A DNA stretch of 64,000 nt, taken from the NCBI RefSeq assembly GCF_042652085.1, contig NZ_JBHSJF010000005.1:62001-126000 (forward strand), in the 5' to 3' direction. Positions 57,836 to 64,000 of this stretch are shown here, piece after piece. Origin of the DNA: Flaviflagellibacter deserti (GTDB taxonomy: Bacteria; Pseudomonadota; Alphaproteobacteria; Rhizobiales; Methylopilaceae). Each line of letters opens with the position of its first letter. Positions within the stretch are counted from its first letter, which is position 1. The position numbers were made by a program, and so were the translations under genes. The notes under the pieces were generated by a model. The model worked only from the letters and a program-made list of their open reading frames with translations, did no database searches and had not been told where the DNA came from.

Positions 57836-60271
57836 GTGAGCAGTATCCTCAATGATTTGACCGCGCACGAAAGCGGCGCCCTCAGGGGCGCCGGACTGCG
57901 TTCGGCCGAGGCCCTATCGGCGGTTGCGCCATGGCTCCGCCCGAGCGATGGTGGCGTCCGTGGTTGGGCCGATATGCGTATTGGGCTGAAAGTCTTCTTG
58001 GTCGGAGCCATTCCGATCGTCATCGCGGCAGGCATCGCGCTCGCCGCATGGATGCTTTTGGCCGAAGCGGACCGCGCGCGCCACGCAGCGGTGCTCGCCA
58101 GTACCTTTTACCGAAACCTCGGCATGGCGATCGCGGCGCGCGACGACTACGTCGATTCCGTCGGCGAGGACCGCAGTCGGCATCACTACGTCTTCGCCTC
58201 CCACGCCAATCAGGCATGGACCGACATGAACGCGCTGGCGGCGTATGCGTCGGATGCCGAACAGGCGAAGGCGATCACCGAGGGCCGCGACGACCTTGCC
58301 CGCTTCATGCGGCGCATGGCGGAATTCGTACAGACCACCGAGCGCAACGACCTCGCGGCGAAGAACATGGCGGCCCGCGCCGCTTCGCTGATATCGCTCA
58401 GCGACCAGGCCCGCGCACGGCAGCACACGTCGAACAGCGAAATCATGGCCTCAATGCGCGAGGACGACCGCAAGCTCCGCTTCGCACGCGAGATTGTCGA
58501 CCGTACCGAGCAAATCAGGTCCGCGCTGAACGCTCTCGAAGTCGAGGCCGCCCGCGCCGGCGGATTTACCGACACACAGCAGACCCAGCTCAATATTTCT
58601 AGCTTGCGGAACGAGGCGCGCGATCTCGCACCGCTTCTCCGCGATGCCGGCCAATCGGCCTTGGCGGTCGAGTTGCCGTGGCTGGTCGATTCCTACGAGG
58701 AGCGACTCCGCCAGAACGACCAGCGCGCTTGGGCTCCCCGGCTATCGGAATGGCTCGAGCGTCTCCTGAAAGTGCAACGCACGCAGCGGCAGGCTCTTCA
58801 TGACGAGGTCGCGTCGCTGATGAACTACTCGGTCGAGTCCAGCGAGACCGATCAGGCGACGCAGAATATCGCGATCGAAGCGCTGAAGCTTGGCCAGACG
58901 ACCGAAAAGGCGCTCGCGGGCCGCGACGGGCCCGCGATGATGACGATCCTCGAACAGAGCAACGCTCTGTCTCGCCGGGTCGCGGCGCTACCGATTTCGC
59001 CGCTGATCCAGTCCGAAATGGTCGACGCGATCGACCAGTGGAGGCAGGGATTGTCCGCGATCTCCGGCGCGCTCAAAACGCAAAGTCAGATGATCGCCGA
59101 CATGGATGCGAGCGCGCATTCAATGCTGGAGCGCGCGGGTTCGCTGAACGACATGTTCACGACCTATGCGGACCGGATCGGCGACGTCGTCCGCAAGATC
59201 CTCGTCATCGGCGCGGCAGCTGCCCTGTTCCTGGGTGCCATCCTCGCCTTCTACGTCGCGCGTTCGATCACAAATCCGCTGGGCCGTCTGAAAGGCCGCA
59301 TGCTGGAGCTGGCGCAGGACCCATTCGCCGGACCGGTCGCCGACGCCGACCGCCGCGACGAGCTCGGCGAGATCGCCCGCGCCGCGAACTTCTTCGTCAC
59401 CGAGATCGGCCGGCGTGAGCACGCCCTTCGTCGCGCCAAGGATCGCGCCGATACCGCGCTGACCGAACTCCGCCGCACCCAGGACGATCTCATCCAGTCC
59501 GAGAAGCTCGCCTCCCTCGGCCAGCTCGTCGCCGGCGTGGCTCATGAGATCAACACGCCAGTCGGCATCGCGCTGACGACCGCGACCTCGATGAGCGACG
59601 AGGTCAAACGCTTCGGCGAAGCAGCTTCGGAAGGCAGGCTGCGGCGCACCGAATTCGAGCGCTTCGTCGCCCGTGTGAACGAGGGTTCGCAGCTCCTCTA
59701 TACGAACCTGAACCGCGCCGCCGAACTGGTGCAGAGTTTCAAGCAGGTGGCCGTCGACCAGGCGAGCGGCGAGCGGCGCACCTTCGACCTCGGCCACTGG
59801 CTGCACGAACTACTGACCAGCCTTGGCCCCGTGCTCCGCAAGACGAAGCACGAAGTGACCATCGAGTGTCGCGAGGGGGTCGTCATGGACACCTATCCCG
59901 GCGCGCTCGCGCAGGTGCTGACTAACCTCCTGATGAACGCTGTGATCCACGCCTATGCCGAGGGCGAGGCCGGACGGATGGTCTTGCGCGTCGAGGAACC
60001 CGCCGAGGGTTGGCTGCGCCTGACATTCACCGACGACGGCCGCGGCATCCCGCCAGACCACCACGACAAGATATTCGAGCCGTTCTTCACGACCGGCCGT
60101 GCGCAGGGTTCAACCGGCCTCGGCCTGCACATCGTCTACAACCTCGTCACCAACAGCCTTCTCGGCCGGATCGACCTCGAAAGCGAACCCGGCAAAGGCA
60201 CCCGTTTCATCCTCGATCTGCCGCAGAGCGTGGCCTCGGTCCTTCCTCAGAAGCACTTCGCAACCGCTTGA
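57836..60271 (+). CDS. Membrane sensor histidine kinase, TorS/HAMP type
   Basis: An 811-residue kinase from GTG 57836, chosen because GGAGGGGGCAAG precedes it perfectly (ATG 57974, 765 residues, has a weak site). The first helix is LVGAIPIVIAAGIALAAWML, followed by about 350 helical periplasmic residues, the second helix ILVIGAAAALFLGAILAFYV, a HAMP domain (ITNPLGRLKGRML), HisKA with VAGVAHEINTPVGIAL and HATPase with LMNAVIHAYAEGEAG, STGLGLHIVYNLV. Its helical sensor resembles TorS-like kinases. No receiver is fused. It probably signals to the regulator at 56236. Confidence 0.85.
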   Translation: MSSILNDLTAHESGALRGAGLRSAEALSAVAPWLRPSDGGVRGWADMRIGLKVFLVGAIPIVIAAGIALAAWMLLAEADRARHAAVLASTFYRNLGMAIAARDDYVDSVGEDRSRHHYVFASHANQAWTDMNALAAYASDAEQAKAITEGRDDLARFMRRMAEFVQTTERNDLAAKNMAARAASLISLSDQARARQHTSNSEIMASMREDDRKLRFAREIVDRTEQIRSALNALEVEAARAGGFTDTQQTQLNISSLRNEARDLAPLLRDAGQSALAVELPWLVDSYEERLRQNDQRAWAPRLSEWLERLLKVQRTQRQALHDEVASLMNYSVESSETDQATQNIAIEALKLGQTTEKALAGRDGPAMMTILEQSNALSRRVAALPISPLIQSEMVDAIDQWRQGLSAISGALKTQSQMIADMDASAHSMLERAGSLNDMFTTYADRIGDVVRKILVIGAAAALFLGAILAFYVARSITNPLGRLKGRMLELAQDPFAGPVADADRRDELGEIARAANFFVTEIGRREHALRRAKDRADTALTELRRTQDDLIQSEKLASLGQLVAGVAHEINTPVGIALTTATSMSDEVKRFGEAASEGRLRRTEFERFVARVNEGSQLLYTNLNRAAELVQSFKQVAVDQASGERRTFDLGHWLHELLTSLGPVLRKTKHEVTIECREGVVMDTYPGALAQVLTNLLMNAVIHAYAEGEAGRMVLRVEEPAEGWLRLTFTDDGRGIPPDHHDKIFEPFFTTGRAQGSTGLGLHIVYNLVTNSLLGRIDLESEPGKGTRFILDLPQSVASVLPQKHFATA

Positions 60272-60279
60272 GAGTCAAA

Positions 60280-61872
60280 ATGATCCGCAAGAGCCAACTG
60301 ACACTGGCCCTGATGCTGTCGCTCGCTGCAATTCCGGCCTCAGCGAAGACGCTCGTCTTCTGCTCCGAAGGCAATCCGGAAGGCATGAACCCCCAGATCG
60401 TCACGACGACGACCGGCATGAACGCGGTCCGCGCGATCTTCAACACTCTGGTGGAATTCGAGCCCGGCACCACGGTGCTGCGCGCTTCCCTCGCCGAAAA
60501 CTGGACGATCTCCGAGGACGGAACGGAGTACACGTTCCAACTGCGGAAAGGCGTGAAGTTCCATTCGAACGCCTTGTTCACGCCCTCACGCACGATGAAC
60601 GCGGACGACGTCATCTTCTCGCTGGAACGCCAGTGGAAGACCGACCATCCGTTCCACAACGTGTCCGGCGGAAAGTACGACTACTTCAAGGACACGGGGA
60701 TGCCCGATCTCCTGAAGACGATCGAGAAGGTCGACGATTACACGGTCAAGATCACGCTGACCCATCCCGAAGCGCCGTTCCTCGCCAACCTGGCGATGAA
60801 TTTCAATTCCGTCCTGTCGGCGGAATATGCTGACCAGCTGCTGAAGCAAGGCATGCTCGAAAAGCTCGACGAGGCACCGATCGGCACCGGCCCCTTCTCG
60901 TTCGTCAGCTATCAGAAGGACGTCGCGGTCCGCTATCGCGCGTTCCCGGACTACTGGGCGGGAAAGCAGCCCGTAGACATGCTGATCTTCTCGATCACAC
61001 CGAACCCGGCGGTTCGCCTGACCAAACTGAAGGCCGGCGAATGCCATGTCATCGCCTTCCCCAATCCGGCTGATATCGAGAAGATCAAGGTCGATCCGGA
61101 TCTTCGCCTCCTTAGCCAGGAGGGCATGAACATCGGCTACATGTCGATGAACGTGACCAAGAAGCCGTTCGACGATGTCCGTATCCGCCGCGCCATCAAT
61201 ATGGCGATCGACAAGGAGTCGATCCTGACGGCCGTCTATCGTGGCGCTGGCATCGTCGCGAAGAACCCGATCCCGCCGACGCTCTGGTCCTACAACGACG
61301 ACGTGAAGGACTATCCCTACGACATCGAGGGCGCCAAGAAACTGATGGCGGAGGCAGGCTATCCGCAGGGTTTCGAGAGCGAGCTCTGGTACATGCCGGT
61401 GAGCCGTGCCTACAACCCGGACGGCCGCCGCATCGCCGAGATGATCCAGACCGATCTCGCCCGCATCGGCATTCGCCTGAATTTGATCACCTACGAATGG
61501 AACGCCTATCGCGCCAAGCTCCAGAACGGCGACGCGCCGATGGCCTTGTTCGGCTGGACCGGCGACAACGGCGATCCGGACAACTTCCTCAACGTCATGC
61601 TGGGCTGCACGGCCGCTCGCCCCGGCGGCAACAATGTCGCGAAATGGTGTAACCGCGAATTCGACGACCTCGTAACCAGGGCCAAAGGCATCTCCGACCG
61701 CAACGAGCGCACGCGCCTTTACCGCGAGGCACAGGAAGTCGCGAAGCGCGAAGCGCCTTGGGTGCCGCTCGCTCACTCCGTCGTCTTCACCGGCATCCGA
61801 AAGGATGTCGTCGGCTTTAAGCAGGATCCGCTTGGCCGTCACCTGTTCGAGAATGTCGACGTGAACAACTGA
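60280..61872 (+). CDS. ABC transporter substrate-binding protein, DppA/OppA family
   Basis: A 530-residue periplasmic dipeptide/oligopeptide-type binding protein (SBP_bac_5) with signal peptide MIRKSQLTLALMLSLAAIPA. Typical segments are FCSEGNPEGMNPQI, LAENWTISEDGTEYTFQLRK, RAFPDYWAGKQP and MNVTKKPFDDVRIRRAINMA. Closest in pattern to DppA. No permease follows, so it may work with a distant dpp operon or with the adjacent sensor kinase. The start is nine bases after the kinase stop, so the two are probably one operon. Confidence 0.9.
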   Translation: MIRKSQLTLALMLSLAAIPASAKTLVFCSEGNPEGMNPQIVTTTTGMNAVRAIFNTLVEFEPGTTVLRASLAENWTISEDGTEYTFQLRKGVKFHSNALFTPSRTMNADDVIFSLERQWKTDHPFHNVSGGKYDYFKDTGMPDLLKTIEKVDDYTVKITLTHPEAPFLANLAMNFNSVLSAEYADQLLKQGMLEKLDEAPIGTGPFSFVSYQKDVAVRYRAFPDYWAGKQPVDMLIFSITPNPAVRLTKLKAGECHVIAFPNPADIEKIKVDPDLRLLSQEGMNIGYMSMNVTKKPFDDVRIRRAINMAIDKESILTAVYRGAGIVAKNPIPPTLWSYNDDVKDYPYDIEGAKKLMAEAGYPQGFESELWYMPVSRAYNPDGRRIAEMIQTDLARIGIRLNLITYEWNAYRAKLQNGDAPMALFGWTGDNGDPDNFLNVMLGCTAARPGGNNVAKWCNREFDDLVTRAKGISDRNERTRLYREAQEVAKREAPWVPLAHSVVFTGIRKDVVGFKQDPLGRHLFENVDVNN

Positions 61873-61896
61873 GAGCCTGCGCTAGAGCAGGCTCTC
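61871..61896. terminator. Hairpin between convergent genes
   Basis: Arms GAGAGCCTGC and GCAGGCTCTC (61871-61880, 61887-61896) with loop GCTAGA. No T run follows on either strand, so it may only slow or stabilise the convergent transcripts. Confidence 0.5.
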
Positions 61897-62448
61897 CTCG
61901 TAGCGAACCGTGCCGTCGACGAGCAGCCGCTTGAGAGCGGCGCGTCCGTCCTTGCCGACGGCAACATCGACTTCCATGCGCTTGTCATTGCGCATCTTTT
62001 CGAGTTCGAGCCCCTCGCCCTCGGGCACGAAGAACTTCTCCAGATTGTATTCGACGCTGTAGTTGGCGCAGTGCTCGCCGGTGCAATTGTCGGTCCAGCG
62101 GACGTTCTCGATCGTGCCGCGCAGCGCCATTCGGCCTTCGGGCATCGAATGGTGAAGCGCGACTGCCTTCCACTGGTCGCCCTCCCGCGCGAGTTCGACG
62201 AAGATTGGGTCCTGATAGCTGAAGGCGTCATTGCCGCCGAGCTCGGCCGCCGCCAGCTGCGATTGCGGATAAGACAGCACGACATAATCGCCGCGCAGGA
62301 AATCGCGCGGGTCGACTGGTAGGACGGACAGCCGGATTTCCTGCCCGTTCGTGATCAGCATCGCGCGGTTGGCGATCATGTATCCGAGCAAGGCGGCCTG
62401 AACGACAAGGGCGAGCGCGAAGCCCCAAAGCGGAAGACGCCGGGTCAT
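61882..62448 (-). CDS. GDYXXLXY domain protein
   Basis: A 188-residue protein with one N-terminal helix (LWGFALALVVQAALLGYMIA), then the defining motif RGDYVVLSYPQ at about 53-63, and Cys residues in TDNCTGEHCANY. The family is always next to DUF2157 membrane proteins; the pair has no proven function. The start overlaps the upstream gene's stop (ATGA). A longer frame to 62667 is rejected as it lies in the DUF2157 gene. Confidence 0.88.
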   Translation of the reverse strand: MTRRLPLWGFALALVVQAALLGYMIANRAMLITNGQEIRLSVLPVDPRDFLRGDYVVLSYPQSQLAAAELGGNDAFSYQDPIFVELAREGDQWKAVALHHSMPEGRMALRGTIENVRWTDNCTGEHCANYSVEYNLEKFFVPEGEGLELEKMRNDKRMEVDVAVGKDGRAALKRLLVDGTVRYEESLL

Positions 62449-63755
62449 GCCGCAACTCCTGCTGGGCGAAGTGTCAGCCGGCGGTCGAGCCGGACCATGA
62501 CGACAGCCATAGCGATGAACAGCACGCCACCAATCAGGAATGCGATCGCCGTATCCATCAGGCTGCCGAGCGTGACGCTGTAGAGATACAGAACCTCGGC
62601 GCAGAAGATGACCATGCCGAACTTGCTGTTGAGCGGGTGACCGGCATGGCCGAGCGACATCCACCACAGCGCGCCGGCCAGAACCAGGCTGCCGGTCGCG
62701 AGACGGGGTGTGAGATCGCCTGTGTTGGGCTCATTCCAGAAGGCGAGTGCGAATGAAGCGCCGCCAACGAGGACCAGGGCGACCAGGTCGGCGAGACGAA
62801 TGGTGCGCTTTTGATGGGCCCATGCGCCGAGACCGACGGCCGTGACCAGTACGGTCAGCAGCACCGGCAACCAGACGGACTGCGTGCCCTCCTCGTGCGT
62901 GAGGAACAACGTTACCTGCGTCATCGCGAGGGCCAACAGCACGCCCGTGAATGACGGCATTTCGAGATCGCGACCGAGCGCAGCGAGACGCGGATGAGCA
63001 CGCGCCGTGCCAAGCACGAGACCACCGGCCCAGAAGGCGAGGCCCGAAAGGGTGAGAAGCGCGAAGCCCGCGCTCGCGGGCCAATTCGCCCGGACATCGA
63101 GCTGGTAGACCGACATCACCATCCAGACCGCCAGCGCCAACATGGCGCTACGACGTGCAAGCCGGCTGTCCGCCCATGTCGCCGTCGCGGCACCGAACAG
63201 AATGGCAACGAGACCGCCCCAATGGATCAGCACCCCGCTATCGATCACTTCCGAAGTCCAGTAGACGGCGCCGACCAGGAAAATGACGATCGCCGAGATC
63301 GATCGCGTCGCGAGGATCGCGACCGCCATGCCGACCAGCCAGAGCAGGATCGCATCGGAGAATTCGCCGGCCAGATGATAGGTCTGGCCGACAAGCGCGA
63401 TCGACGCCGCGAAGACGAAACCGGCAATCAGGACCGCAACGTCGGCGATCCAGATCATGTCGCGACGGCACAGTTCCGCGGCGGCGCCATATGCCAGTGC
63501 GAGTGCCAGCAGAAGAAGGCCGAAGCGTAAGACACGGGGCATGTAGTCCCAGTTCGCGCCGACGAATGCGAAAACGCCGAAACCGAGCAGGATTGCGCCC
63601 AGAAACGCGATCATGGTCGCCAGCGTGACGCTCATTCCCTTGCCGGAATTAACGGAAGAGAGAATGGCAGCGGCTCCGTCATCGCTGACCCAACCCTGTT
63701 CCCGCCAACGCGGAAGATCGTCCGCCAGCCTTTTGCGGTATTGCCCGTCCAGCAT
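62445..63755 (-). CDS. DUF2157 membrane protein
   Basis: A 436-residue protein with an N-terminal soluble 45 residues (YRKRLADDLPRWREQGWV), then about 12 hydrophobic segments, e.g. LATMIAFLGAILLGFGVFAF and LGLLLLALALAYGAAAEL. DUF2157 families pair with a GDYXXLXY protein as here (overlapping ATGA). The role is unknown; transport or sensing has been proposed for the group. Confidence 0.88.
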   Translation of the reverse strand: MLDGQYRKRLADDLPRWREQGWVSDDGAAAILSSVNSGKGMSVTLATMIAFLGAILLGFGVFAFVGANWDYMPRVLRFGLLLLALALAYGAAAELCRRDMIWIADVAVLIAGFVFAASIALVGQTYHLAGEFSDAILLWLVGMAVAILATRSISAIVIFLVGAVYWTSEVIDSGVLIHWGGLVAILFGAATATWADSRLARRSAMLALAVWMVMSVYQLDVRANWPASAGFALLTLSGLAFWAGGLVLGTARAHPRLAALGRDLEMPSFTGVLLALAMTQVTLFLTHEEGTQSVWLPVLLTVLVTAVGLGAWAHQKRTIRLADLVALVLVGGASFALAFWNEPNTGDLTPRLATGSLVLAGALWWMSLGHAGHPLNSKFGMVIFCAEVLYLYSVTLGSLMDTAIAFLIGGVLFIAMAVVMVRLDRRLTLRPAGVAA

Positions 63756-63765
63756 CTTCGTCCCC

Positions 63766-64000
63766 TCAGCCGGCAGCTTGCGGGGCCGCGACCTTGTTTT
63801 CCTTGAGGCGTTTCTTGGCGACGCTCTCGATGTGCGCGCCTACATCCGGGTGAGACGCGATGAATGAATTAAAGGTTCGAGCATCGAGACGAAGAAGCGA
63901 ACAATAAGCAATCGAGAAGACGTCGGCGGTGCGCGGTTCGTTGGTTAGTAGAGCGAGCTCGCCGAAGACATCGCCGGTGCCCAGACGGATCTGCCGGAAG
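63766..64000 (-). CDS. Cyclic nucleotide-binding domain protein, C-terminal part
   Basis: Partial gene leaving the right edge; 77 codons remain before the stop at 63766-63768. It reads RLGTGDVFGELALLTNEPRT, the cNMP-binding cassette (phosphate-binding GELALLTNEPRTA), then a helical tail with a Lys-rich ending AKKRLKENK. What precedes it (channel, transporter or regulator) cannot be seen. It lies 11 bases upstream of the DUF2157 start, on the same strand. Confidence 0.8.
   Translation of the reverse strand, partial: FRQIRLGTGDVFGELALLTNEPRTADVFSIAYCSLLRLDARTFNSFIASHPDVGAHIESVAKKRLKENKVAAPQAAG

Overview
The window is high-GC alphaproteobacterial DNA, most likely from the order Hyphomicrobiales (Rhizobiales). 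The evidence is GcrA with GANTC sites in its promoter, a SAM-II riboswitch ahead of metZ, a class I lysyl-tRNA synthetase, the long-form dCTP deaminase, and the argD-argF-hslO and phoR-phoU-phoB blocks. I could not fix a genus from the sequence alone. There is no rRNA, tRNA, CRISPR array or intact transposase that I can support.

Layout. 1-6.8 kb: the start of a TAXI-type TRAP binding protein, then an organic-peroxide/redox module (ohrR divergent from ohr, a cytochrome P460-like protein, a Tat-exported epoxide-hydrolase-like protein and a DipZ-like thiol-disulfide protein) with three related palindromic operators, followed by a haloperoxidase-type hydrolase. 6.8-11.8 kb: a GntR/FCD regulator divergent from an NMT1/SsuBC-type ABC importer with an amidase. 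11.8-17.3 kb: an AAA ATPase/GNAT overlapping pair, a secreted hydrolase, a FucP/GluP-type sugar porter, and an ArsR-SDR pair. 17.4-21.7 kb: a second GntR and a second NMT1/SsuBC-type ABC importer, a decayed SCO gene and a tautomerase. 21.7-31 kb is the accessory part: an S10 peptidase, small proteins, a cold-shock protein, a family of small paralogues with one wrecked copy, a candidate structured RNA, a 1,358-1,360-residue STAND/NACHT-like NTPase ending in a PD-(D/E)XK nuclease domain, and about 0.9 kb of repeat-rich DNA.

31-51.4 kb returns to conserved chromosome: a tandem glycine riboswitch with a DadA-type dehydrogenase, SCO, a membrane glycosyltransferase, lysK, an S24 repressor, pyrD, dcd, SAM-II/metZ, apaG, argE, hslO, argF, argD, gcrA, and phoB-phoU-phoR without pst genes. 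51.5-64 kb: a PLD-VTT fusion with an EEP phosphatase, a cluster of two histidine kinases and a response regulator, a DppA-like binding protein, a GDYXXLXY/DUF2157 membrane pair and the end of a cyclic-nucleotide-binding protein.

The best candidate for an undescribed system is the single-gene NACHT-like NTPase/nuclease at 25988-30070. It has NACHT-type Walker A and B motifs, a long helical middle and a C-terminal restriction-type nuclease core. It is visibly more AT-rich than its surroundings and lies between a broken small-protein gene and a repeat cluster, which fits an acquired antiviral gene. All functional calls come from reading motifs; no database search was run.
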